64,000 nt of DNA, from NCBI RefSeq assembly GCF_006543045.1, contig NZ_RBZW01000077.1, positions 24,011-88,010 on the forward strand. The letters are read 5' to 3'. Position numbers and translations under genes: made by a program. The notes under the pieces are model-generated. The model had not been told where the DNA came from, did not search any database, and saw only the letters and a program-made list of their open reading frames with translations. The stretch comes from Salinadaptatus halalkaliphilus (lineage in GTDB: Archaea > Halobacteriota > Halobacteria > Halobacteriales > Natrialbaceae). Of this stretch, positions 55,579-63,930 are shown one piece after another (position 1 is the first letter of the stretch; the number at the start of each line of letters is the position of its first letter).

Positions 55579-58500
55579 CCGCGATTTGCGGGGCACAGAC
55601 GGCGACCGACCGCTCGAGCCGACAGCGGATCAGCGCGCAGTCGTCAAGGGCGAGGCCGCCTGTCTCTCCGTCGACGCGGGTGCAGGGACGGGCAAGACGA
55701 CGACGATGCTCATGCGCCTCGAGCGCGCTATCGATCGGGGCAACGTCGACCCAGAGGATGTCCTCGTGCTCACCTTCGCGAACGAGGCCGCCGGGAGTAT
55801 CCGTAACGCGGTAGCCGACCGTCTCGAGCCCGACGCCGCGGCCGCGGTCGATGTCTACACCTATCACTCGTTCTGTCACCGCCTCGTTCGCGAGTACGCC
55901 TACGCGCTCGGGTACTCGCCGGATTTCGAGGTCGTCACCGACGAGAAGCGCCGCCGAATCGTCGGTCGGCTGCTCGCCGAGACCGATTACGACTTCGCTG
56001 TGGCCCGTGACGGCGACGACCTCCGCAGGGAGGCCGACGAGTTCGTCGCGACGATGAGCCGGGAGAACGTCTCGCCGGCGGCCCTTCGCGAGGGCCTTCC
56101 CGACGTCCGCACTCTCGAGCTCTGTACCGAGTTCGTCACCTGGCTCGAGCGACGGGCCGACGCGGAACTCTCCTTCGACAACGAGGCGTTTCGCTACTTC
56201 AACCGCGACGAACACCTCGAGGCGGCCAGAGAATCGCTCGTCTCCTACGGCACGCTGGTCGAGTTCTGCCGCGAGAAGATCGCCGAAGCGCCGGCAGCGT
56301 TTCGCGAGGACGCGGTCGTCCGCGACGTCGATCAGTATCTCCAACAGCTCCAGACCTGCGTAACGCGGACGATCGAGACGCTCTCGCTCGACACACCGAC
56401 GACGAAACACCTGCCGCGGGCGCTGTTCGGCGACGAAATCTGGGGCGCATCGACGAACCGCATCGAACAGACGCCAATCGGTCGACTGCGCCAGTATCTC
56501 GAATTCCTCCGGCTGGCCCGCCACTACACCGAGGTCTACGCCGACTATCACGCCGCACTCGAGGCCGACCGGGCGCTCGATTTCGACGAACTGGTACGAA
56601 CCGCGACGGCACTCGTCGCCGACGTCGATGGCGAGCGCGAGCCGTTTACCGACGTGCCGAGTGGGGGTCTGGGCGACGGCGTCCCCGACGAAATTGCGAG
56701 CCAGTGGCACCAGGTCTACTGCGACGAGTTTCAGGATACCGACGAGACACAGTTCGAACTCATCACCGCCCTGACCGACGGTCCCGACCGTCCCGATCTG
56801 GTCGCTATCGGCGACAAGGATCAGGCAATCTACGGCTGGCGTGGCACCGACCGGGAGGGACTGGACCGACTCGCCGCGACGAGCGACGACCACGAGTCGA
56901 TCGCCCTCGAGCGTAACTTCCGGTCTCGCCAGCCGATCCTCGATCTAACGAACTACTGCACCTACGGCGGCCAGACGACGAAAACCCTGCGTGCGGACGA
57001 TCGGGCCGACGACGCGGTCTCTGCGGCCGACGACGGCGGTGACGGCTCGAGCGAGAAGACCGATGATGCCAACGGCGAAACGCCGTCCGATCGCGTCGTC
57101 ACGGTCCAGAGCGACGCCCTCGAGACCTCGACCGCCACGCAGGTCGCGACGACCGTCTCCCGGTTGCTCAACGGCGAAGCCGAAAACGTCCCTCGACGCA
57201 GCCTCGCGGATATCGCGGTGATCACCCGGACGAACGGCCAGGCCCAGCAGGTCGCCGACGAACTGCGCGACCGTCGGATCCCCTTCGAGGTGTCGGGCTC
57301 GCCGCGAGGCGACATTTCGCCCGGCATCCAGACGCTGTTGTCGTATCTTCGGGTTCTCGTCGATCCAAGCGCCGACGTTCACCTTCGGCGAGTGCTCACG
57401 TACCGATACCGCCTCGCCGAGACTGATCTCCAGACCCTGCACCACCAGGACGGCTCGCTCTCGCAAGCCGTCGCGTCGATCGACGACGACGCACTCGAGG
57501 CACCGAACCGGCTCGAGCGGGCCCGCGAGGATCTGAAAACACTCCGAGAGATCCGGGATGTCTATCCCCTCTCGGCGTTCCTGCGTCGGTTTCGCGAGCG
57601 AACGCGGATCGCGTGGTTTCTCACCAGCGAGGAACGCCGGACCCTCGAGCGACTCGATCGGTTCGTCGACGCCTACGGAGACGACGCCGTCGCGACGACG
57701 CTCTCCGAATCCGTCGTCGACGCCCTCGAGCGAACGCTCGCGGGCAGCGACGGTGACCGGACGCAGGGAACTCACTCGAGTGACTGCATCGACGTGATGA
57801 CGGTCCATCAGGCCAAAGGTCTCGAGTTCGACACCGTCCTCGTGCCCTACCTCTCGGACGAGGAGTGGTGCGTCGACGGCGAGTACGCCCGGCGCGCTCG
57901 CTACCGGCTGCTCGCGGCGACGCTCGATCCCGAGATCGAGTCGCCACTATGTGCGGATCTGGCGACGGAGACCGTCGGCGAGGAGTGGCGCGTGCTCCAC
58001 GTCGCACTCACGCGGGCGGAGAATCACTTGTTCGTCTTCGGCTCGACGTACGACTACGACGGCGAGGCGGACGAACTCGCCGCCTCGACGGCGTCGTCCT
58101 GTCTACCGCCCGCCATCGAGTGGTCGGTGACCGGCCGACGGATGGATCTCTGGTCGACGCTTGGCGACAGCCTCGAGCGCGTCCGAGCGGACCATCCCGA
58201 GCGCGTCGCCGACCGAACTGACGAGATCGGTCGGTCGGCCGACCGCACACCAGGCGAGATCACCTACTACGCTGGCTACGACGACCGGCCGGTCGAACCG
58301 CTCGAGACCCGCGAGGCGATCCAGCGGGTCCACCGATTGGGACGCTTGCTCCGGCGCGGAGCGCTGTTGCCGGCGGCGGATGCGGCAGCCGTAACGGGCC
58401 GAACCGAAAGCGACAGCACCGACTCGATCGAGGGCCGCAGCCAGGTCCCGAGCGCTCGCTCGCTCTCGGCGTTGACAGCCGACACCGTTCGGTTCCCGCT

Positions 58501-59413
58501 CGAGTCGCTCCCGAGCTCGACCGAGCTGCCGGTCGCGATGGCACACAGCTACACCGCGATTGAAACCCACGAGACCTGCCCGCGGAAACACTACCTCGAG
58601 CACGTCGTGGCAGCGATCGACGATCCGCCCGCGGATCCGGACAGCGACGGTACGCACTCTTCGAGGGCCACCGGTTCGCGTCTCGTCGGGACGATCTTTC
58701 ACGATGTCGCTGAGGAGGCGTTCTACAAGGGATACGAAACGAAATCCGCCTGGACGGACGCCGCACGGCGACAGCTCACCGCGCGCGACCTCACCGACCA
58801 CCGTGAGGCAGTCCTGGCCTGTATCGATGGCTACTTCGCGGCTCGAGCGCCCGAAATCGACCCGCCGGTTTCCGAGTGGGCCCAACTCGCCGCCGAGTTG
58901 CCGTTCGCACTCGAGGATATCTCCGGCGTCGACGGCGAGGTCGTCGGCTACGTCGACGCCGTCTGTCGCCTACCGGCTGGGTCTGGTGGCGTCGGCCCAG
59001 ACGGGTCCGATTCCACCCCGATCGTCGTCCTCGACTACAAGACTACCGCCGAGCGGATCGACCCAGCAGACGCCGCACAACTCGCACTATACGTCCGGGC
59101 CTGCGAAGATCGGCTCGACGAGGCGGTCGCGGCTGCTGGCTACGTCTACGTTGGTGACGCCGAGAGACCGCGTGTCGACCTCTTCGAGCCGGCGACGTTG
59201 CCGACCTGGGACGCCGTTCGGAACACCCTCGTGGCCGCCGACGAGCTGAACTATCGGGAGACGACGCCCGGCGATCACTGCCAGTACTGCCCCCATCGGT
59301 CGCTTGGCTGTGCGCCCGAGGAGTACACGCCGTCGGCTGCCGACGACTATAGTAACAACTGCAACGATTTGCACACTGATCGCCGATCCGTCTGGCGATC
59401 AGATGCGCAATGA
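55571..59413 (+). CDS. UvrD/AddA-type helicase fused to a PD-(D/E)XK nuclease
   Basis: A 1280-residue protein. Helicase motifs: I DAGAGTGKTTTMLM (about residues 37-50), II YCDEFQDTDETQFE, III GDKDQAIYGWRGTD, IV LERNFRSRQPIL, V TVHQAKGLEFDTVLVPY and VI WRVLHVALTRAENHL. The C-terminal 300 residues hold a nuclease core: VVGYVDAVC (first Asp) and VVLDYKTTAERID (D-x-K), framed by ETCPRKHYL and CQYCPHRSLGC, an Fe-S-type cysteine set with x6 in place of x5 in the last pair. Its true C-terminus has been replaced by sequence of the element at 59348-59431 (the last 21 or so residues). A fused nuclease-helicase in a split-AddAB context. Confidence 0.85.
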   Translation: MADRDLRGTDGDRPLEPTADQRAVVKGEAACLSVDAGAGTGKTTTMLMRLERAIDRGNVDPEDVLVLTFANEAAGSIRNAVADRLEPDAAAAVDVYTYHSFCHRLVREYAYALGYSPDFEVVTDEKRRRIVGRLLAETDYDFAVARDGDDLRREADEFVATMSRENVSPAALREGLPDVRTLELCTEFVTWLERRADAELSFDNEAFRYFNRDEHLEAARESLVSYGTLVEFCREKIAEAPAAFREDAVVRDVDQYLQQLQTCVTRTIETLSLDTPTTKHLPRALFGDEIWGASTNRIEQTPIGRLRQYLEFLRLARHYTEVYADYHAALEADRALDFDELVRTATALVADVDGEREPFTDVPSGGLGDGVPDEIASQWHQVYCDEFQDTDETQFELITALTDGPDRPDLVAIGDKDQAIYGWRGTDREGLDRLAATSDDHESIALERNFRSRQPILDLTNYCTYGGQTTKTLRADDRADDAVSAADDGGDGSSEKTDDANGETPSDRVVTVQSDALETSTATQVATTVSRLLNGEAENVPRRSLADIAVITRTNGQAQQVADELRDRRIPFEVSGSPRGDISPGIQTLLSYLRVLVDPSADVHLRRVLTYRYRLAETDLQTLHHQDGSLSQAVASIDDDALEAPNRLERAREDLKTLREIRDVYPLSAFLRRFRERTRIAWFLTSEERRTLERLDRFVDAYGDDAVATTLSESVVDALERTLAGSDGDRTQGTHSSDCIDVMTVHQAKGLEFDTVLVPYLSDEEWCVDGEYARRARYRLLAATLDPEIESPLCADLATETVGEEWRVLHVALTRAENHLFVFGSTYDYDGEADELAASTASSCLPPAIEWSVTGRRMDLWSTLGDSLERVRADHPERVADRTDEIGRSADRTPGEITYYAGYDDRPVEPLETREAIQRVHRLGRLLRRGALLPAADAAAVTGRTESDSTDSIEGRSQVPSARSLSALTADTVRFPLESLPSSTELPVAMAHSYTAIETHETCPRKHYLEHVVAAIDDPPADPDSDGTHSSRATGSRLVGTIFHDVAEEAFYKGYETKSAWTDAARRQLTARDLTDHREAVLACIDGYFAARAPEIDPPVSEWAQLAAELPFALEDISGVDGEVVGYVDAVCRLPAGSGGVGPDGSDSTPIVVLDYKTTAERIDPADAAQLALYVRACEDRLDEAVAAAGYVYVGDAERPRVDLFEPATLPTWDAVRNTLVAADELNYRETTPGDHCQYCPHRSLGCAPEEYTPSAADDYSNNCNDLHTDRRSVWRSDAQ

Positions 59414-59431
59414 CTTGCAGTGGCTACTATA
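59348..59431. mobile_element. Palindromic MITE-like element, TATAGTA family, inside the helicase-nuclease gene
   Basis: An 84-base unit with ends TATAGTAACAACTGCAACG and, reversed, TATAGTAGCCACTGCAAG, paired over about 37 bases around GATCGCC...GGCGATC. It is flanked by perfect ACGAC direct repeats (59343-59347 and 59432-59436). It differs in ends and target duplication from the TACGG family. It lies at the 3' end of the upstream gene and supplies that gene's final codons and stop. Confidence 0.88.
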
Positions 59432-59437
59432 ACGACT

Positions 59438-59480
59438 GCGTGGCGATTACGCCGGTATATCGCTACAACAATCCGTATCA
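59438..59480. repeat. Half of a TACGG-family element
   Basis: The stretch ends CGCTACAACAATCCGTATCA, identical over about 15 bases to the right end of the copy at 36143-36227 (CGCTACAACAATCCGTATGA). The left half is missing. Its last TCA (59478-59480) is the stop codon TGA of the histidine kinase gene on the minus strand. Confidence 0.75.
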
Positions 59481-62400
59481 GGAGTCGGGTCCGGATTCGA
59501 AAGCAACCTCGAAGCGACTTCCCCGGGGATCGTTGTCTTCGACCCAGACGTCGCCACCGTACTGCTGGACGAGCGTGCGAACCAGATACAGCCCCAAACC
59601 GGTTCCTGGGCTGTCGATCGCTTTCTCGCCTTTGCCGAAAATTTCGGTTTTCTGGCTGTCAGGAATTCCAGGGCCGTTATCGGCGACCGTCACGACGACC
59701 TGCTCGTCGTGTTCGCTCACCGAGACTGTCACTCGCGGCTGGTCCGAATCGTTGTGAACGACGGCATTGACCAGCAGATTGTCGAGGACGGACTCGAGCA
59801 TCTCGTCGGCCATCACCGAGATGTCGGGAAGTATCCCATCGATGTCGAATCTCGCGTGGGAGAACTGCGACCGCATCGCCTCGATGCGAGATTCCAAGAT
59901 GTACCGTAGCGACATCGGTTTCAGATCCTCGTCACGTTTGAGCATCGTTTCGGTCAGATCTCTGGCTGTCTTGGTCAACTCGATCGCCGCGTCGGCAGCC
60001 TCGATGATCTCGGTGACGTGTTCCATGGCCGATGCCTCGACAGTCTCCTCGAGTAGCTGTGCACGGCCTTTCACGACCTGCATGTCGTTGCGGACGTCGT
60101 GTCGAACGACCTGGTTGAGCAACTCGAGTCTGTCACGTTGCTCTTTGAGTGCCGTGACATCCCGGGCATAGCCCAGAACGGCCGTTTCGCCTGTTCCAGC
60201 GACTTCGAAGGGAATTTTCGTCGTCTCGAGGAGTCGCGTGACCCCATCGCTATCGGTGAACTCCTCTTCGGGAACGTGCATTGGCTCTCCGGAGTCGATC
60301 ACTCGCAGATCGTCCTGACGAAACGTCTCGGCTTCGGTACTCGATTCGAGGAGTTCGTGGTCCGTTCGGCCAACGATCTCCTCGACTGGTCGTCCGTAAA
60401 CCTCGGCAACAGCCTCGTTTGCCAGCAGATACTCCCCCGACCGGCTTTTCGCGAAGATCATCTCGGGAACGAGGTCGATAACCTGCCTGAGCTGGCTGCG
60501 AGCGCGCTCGAGCTCTTGCTCGTGTTCCTTGCGCTCGGTGATGTCGCGACTCAATGCGAGAAATCGCTTCTCGTCGCCGAACTCGATTCGACTGACCCAG
60601 ACTTCGACCGGATAGGTGGAGCCGTCGGCGCGGCGGTGTTTTCCCTCGACTTCCAGCACCGAATCGCCCTCGAGATCGTCCCAGACATCCCGAAGCTCCG
60701 AGGGTTGGATGCCAACTTCGACGTCGGCGATGTTCATCGAACACAGCGTCTCGTGTGTGTAGCCGAGCTGATCGATCTGGGTCTGGTTTGCATCACAGAT
60801 CTTGCCGTCCGAATCGTGGACGAGAATCGCGTCCGGGGACTGTTCGAACAGCACTTGCAAACGCTCGCGACTCTGTGCGAGTGCGGCCTTCGCTCGCTCG
60901 CGTTCAGTGACATCTTGGACGATACCGTCGACGTAGCGGGTACCATCCGCTGTTTCGCGTTCGATGGCCGAGATCGATCCATAGAAAGGGTTTCCCCCGA
61001 GGGTTTCGAACTCGATTACCTCGTTGCGGACGACGCCACGCGTCTCGAGGCGCTCACCGATGGCTGTGAGCCGATCACGATCACGAGCTAACTCGCCCAC
61101 CGAACAGTCGAGTACCTCGGCCGGCGAGGACGCATCGAACATGTCGACCATCGCCTCGTTGACCTCGAGAAACGATCCATCCTCACCGGTTTCGGTCCGG
61201 TACATTCCCACTGGGACGTTCTCGACGATGTCCTCGTAGCGTTCGAGCGTTCGCTCGTAACGCCGCCGCTCGAGTTCGTAACCTGCCCACTGGGCAAGCG
61301 CTTTCACGGTCGATTGCTGGACCTGCCCGATGACCGGATCCCGTGGCTCCTGGCTGGCGAAACAGAGGGTCCCGTACACCTCGCCGTCGACGACGATCGT
61401 CGCGCCGACGTAACACCGAAGATCGAACCGTTCGAACGCGGGATCGCCACGCCACTCCGGATCCGCGGCTGCGTCGTCGACGACGACGGGATCGTCGGAC
61501 TCGATCGTTCGACGACAGTAGGTTCGCTCGAGGGGATCGACACTCCCCGGCTGGAGCAAGTCGTGCTCACCCACAGCGGCGATGATCTCCTGTGTTTCGT
61601 CCTCGATCTTCGTTACGTACCCGATCGGGAACTCGAGTGTGGATGTCCCGATCTCGAGGACCTGCTCGAGTTTGTCGTCGAACGCTGTCGTCGTCTCCAG
61701 CGCAACGTCGTGGAGTTCCGAGAGTGCGGTTGCAGATTGTTCGATCTGGTCTTCTAACAGACGGTGGTCGGTGACATCTCGCTGGACGGCGACGAACTGG
61801 GTGACGTCGTCGTTGTCGTCGACGACCGGAGCAATCGTCTGGTGTGCGTGATAGCGATCGCCGGACTTTCGTTCGTTGACTACCTCCTCTTCCCAGACCT
61901 CGCCATCGAGTATGGCCGCCCACAGCCGCTCGTAGTAGGTTTGATCCTGTTTCCCCGACTTGAGGATGCGCGGATTCTGGCCGATCGCCTCCTCGATCTC
62001 GAACCCGGTTACGTCCTCGAACGCGGGATTTGCGTATTCGATGGTCCCCTCGGTATCGGTCACGAAAATAGCGTCTGCCGCGTGTTCGACGATCTGTTTG
62101 GCGCGTTCAATACCGGCCGACGACTGGTGTGTTTCGAGGTGGTCGACGGCGGCGTGAATCCGGTGGGCCAATACCGCATACTGTCCGTCGCTATCGGTGC
62201 GTTGGACGTAATCGGTGAGGCCCGCCTCGAAGGCGTCGTCGATCCAGTCGCCACCCGCTCCATCGGCAAATAGCAAAATCGGCAGGTTACTCTCGCGGTT
62301 ACGAGTGCGCTCGAGAAACGCTAGTGGCTCCGAGTCGGGCAACGCGGTGTCGCTGACGACACAGTCGATATCGGTCTGTTCGAGCACCGCGAGTGCATCC

Positions 62401-62519
62401 GCAGCGGTCGTTGCCGTCTCCACTCGGAACGTCGCCACGTCGCTCGACCGCTCGAGGTATCGACTGACTGCTCCGGTAAGCGACTCGTCGCCGACGGACA
62501 GCACGCGGATCGTCGTCAT
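59478..62519 (-). CDS. Multi-PAS/GAF sensor histidine kinase with N-terminal receiver-like domain
   Basis: A 1013-residue protein. Domains in order: receiver-like (about 1-125: VLSVGDESLTGAVSRYLE and CVVSDTALPDSEPLAFLE with the phosphorylatable Asp), PAS (145-265: FVTDTEGTIEYANPAFEDV), GAF (270-430), three further PAS modules (about 435-555, 560-680, 690-805), HisKA (LLNQVVRHDVRNDMQVVKG, His near 815) and HATPase (VVTVADNGPGIPDSQKTEIF). It senses several unknown signals and signals by phosphotransfer. Cytosolic with no membrane span, as in the many haloarchaeal HTR-type kinases. No response regulator beside it. Confidence 0.92.
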   Translation of the reverse strand: MTTIRVLSVGDESLTGAVSRYLERSSDVATFRVETATTAADALAVLEQTDIDCVVSDTALPDSEPLAFLERTRNRESNLPILLFADGAGGDWIDDAFEAGLTDYVQRTDSDGQYAVLAHRIHAAVDHLETHQSSAGIERAKQIVEHAADAIFVTDTEGTIEYANPAFEDVTGFEIEEAIGQNPRILKSGKQDQTYYERLWAAILDGEVWEEEVVNERKSGDRYHAHQTIAPVVDDNDDVTQFVAVQRDVTDHRLLEDQIEQSATALSELHDVALETTTAFDDKLEQVLEIGTSTLEFPIGYVTKIEDETQEIIAAVGEHDLLQPGSVDPLERTYCRRTIESDDPVVVDDAAADPEWRGDPAFERFDLRCYVGATIVVDGEVYGTLCFASQEPRDPVIGQVQQSTVKALAQWAGYELERRRYERTLERYEDIVENVPVGMYRTETGEDGSFLEVNEAMVDMFDASSPAEVLDCSVGELARDRDRLTAIGERLETRGVVRNEVIEFETLGGNPFYGSISAIERETADGTRYVDGIVQDVTERERAKAALAQSRERLQVLFEQSPDAILVHDSDGKICDANQTQIDQLGYTHETLCSMNIADVEVGIQPSELRDVWDDLEGDSVLEVEGKHRRADGSTYPVEVWVSRIEFGDEKRFLALSRDITERKEHEQELERARSQLRQVIDLVPEMIFAKSRSGEYLLANEAVAEVYGRPVEEIVGRTDHELLESSTEAETFRQDDLRVIDSGEPMHVPEEEFTDSDGVTRLLETTKIPFEVAGTGETAVLGYARDVTALKEQRDRLELLNQVVRHDVRNDMQVVKGRAQLLEETVEASAMEHVTEIIEAADAAIELTKTARDLTETMLKRDEDLKPMSLRYILESRIEAMRSQFSHARFDIDGILPDISVMADEMLESVLDNLLVNAVVHNDSDQPRVTVSVSEHDEQVVVTVADNGPGIPDSQKTEIFGKGEKAIDSPGTGLGLYLVRTLVQQYGGDVWVEDNDPRGSRFEVAFESGPDS

Positions 62520-62598
62520 TCGATCTAGTGTGTCGGCCGTCCCGGCGTTAATTCGGTCACTCTTCCTGTCCTGCTGGAAGCAACCGAACGTTTTATTG

Positions 62599-63570
62599 TT
62601 ACGGTTTTAGTACGATCTTCCCCGAACTCTTGCGATCCTCGATATACTGGTGGGCCTCGGCCGCGTCCTCGAGGGCGAACGACATCCCGAGGATCACCTC
62701 GAGCTCGCCCGCGGTCAGTCCCTCGGTCAGCTCGGGAACGGCGCTCATGACGCGGCTTGGATCGTGGTAGGAGGCCCGTCCGAGGTGGAAGCCTTTGACG
62801 GTCTTGTTCTCGAAGAGGAGCCGCCGGTTCTCGACCTCGCCGGGGACGCCGCTTGCGACGCCGTAGGTGACCATCCGGCCGAAGTGGGTCATCGCGTCGA
62901 GGCTGCGCTCGAAGACGTCGTCGCCGACACTCTCGAGGACGAGGTCGACGCCCTCGCCGTCGGTTTCGTCGTCGATGACCTCGCGGAAGTCCGTCTCGGT
63001 GTAGTTGATCGGATGATCGCAGCCCAGGTCGGCGGCCAGATCGAGTTTCTCCTGCGTGCTCGCGGTGCCGAAGACCTCGGCGCCGTGGTTCGACGCGAGC
63101 TGGACCGCGGCCGTTCCGACGCCGCCCGCGGCGGCCTGGATCAGCACGGTTTCGTCTTCCTCGAGCCCGCCCCAGCCGAACAGACAGCAGTGGGCGGTCA
63201 GGAACTGGACGGGGAAGCCGGCGGCCTCCTCGAAGCTCATCCCCTCAGGAATGGGAAAGAGCATCTGGGCGTTTGCGGTGGCGTACTCGGCGTAACCGCC
63301 GCCGTTCAACATTGCGACAACGCGATCACCGTCCTCGAGGTCGACGCCCTCGCCCGTTTCATCGATCGTGCCCGCGGCTTCCATTCCCGGCACGTAGCCG
63401 GCGTCTGGACCGCCCGGATAGACGCCCCGGCGCTGCATGATGTCGGCGAAGTTGATACCCGCCGCTTCGACGTCGATGCGGACCTCGCCCGCGTCCGGCT
63501 CGGGCACGTCGGCCTCGACGACCTCGAGTCGGTCGCTATCGCCGTACTCGGAGACTTGGATCGCTTTCAC
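62599..63570 (-). CDS. Zinc-independent quinone oxidoreductase family (MDR) protein
   Basis: A 323-residue medium-chain dehydrogenase/reductase without the structural or catalytic zinc Cys sets. The Rossmann motif is VLIQAAAGGVGTAAVQLA (about residues 140-157), and the N-terminal half has GINFADIMQRRGVYPGG, the quinone-reductase signature. It would reduce quinones or enones with NAD(P)H. The start is GTG at 63570, chosen because GCTTTATGC, about 27 bases upstream, looks like a TATA box; an in-frame ATG at 63597 would put the TATA box inside the gene. Confidence 0.85.
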   Translation of the reverse strand: MKAIQVSEYGDSDRLEVVEADVPEPDAGEVRIDVEAAGINFADIMQRRGVYPGGPDAGYVPGMEAAGTIDETGEGVDLEDGDRVVAMLNGGGYAEYATANAQMLFPIPEGMSFEEAAGFPVQFLTAHCCLFGWGGLEEDETVLIQAAAGGVGTAAVQLASNHGAEVFGTASTQEKLDLAADLGCDHPINYTETDFREVIDDETDGEGVDLVLESVGDDVFERSLDAMTHFGRMVTYGVASGVPGEVENRRLLFENKTVKGFHLGRASYHDPSRVMSAVPELTEGLTAGELEVILGMSFALEDAAEAHQYIEDRKSSGKIVLKP

Positions 63571-63704
63571 ACCCAGTAGTGTGAGGGTGACCTGCATAAA
63601 GCTCCGAGAACCGGAGGAAACTAACGTCTCGTTGACCGTTTGAGGATCGGTAGCACAAGACCGTTCGACGTCACTCCGGCCAGCGCAGTGACAGACTGTA
63701 CGTC

Positions 63705-63788
63705 TCATACGGTCTGGTGAAACGATTTACTGGAGACCCCAGGACGGCTCGTTGTCGCTCCGGTACCGACGTACAGCAGTCCGTCTCA
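63705..63788. mobile_element. Divergent TACGG-family element, first of a tandem pair
   Basis: An 84-base unit between TCA (63705-63707) and TCA (63786-63788). The ends TACGGTCTGGTGAAACG and, reversed, GACGGACTGCTGTACGTC pair imperfectly. It is a more diverged subtype than the other copies, and its right TCA is also the left flank of the next element. Confidence 0.7.
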
Positions 63789-63871
63789 TACGGTTTACTG
63801 TCAGTCATTGCCGGCGCACCCGCGACCCGGGCGGCGGGTACGCCGGTAAATCGTTACAGCAATCCGTATCA
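63786..63871. mobile_element. Palindromic MITE-like element, TACGG family, second of a tandem pair
   Basis: An 86-base unit between TCA (63786-63788) and TCA (63869-63871), with ends TACGGTTTACTGTCAG and, reversed, TACGGATTGCTGTAACG. The core GCCGGCGCACCC...GGGTACGCCGGT forms the inner arms. Three TCA copies alternate with two elements, as if a second element entered the same TCA duplicated by the first. Confidence 0.85.
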
Positions 63872-63903
63872 GTGGGTATTTCGAAACGACTCCTGGCAAA
63901 AAT

Positions 63904-63916
63904 GGGGGGGGGGGGG
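63904..63916. repeat. Run of 13 G
   Basis: Thirteen consecutive G on the plus strand, rare in this GC-rich genome where runs are usually short. It lies between the tandem elements and a truncated frame. It could be a natural slippage site or an assembly/sequencing artefact. Confidence 0.85.
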
Positions 63917-63930
63917 TGACGTGGCACAGC

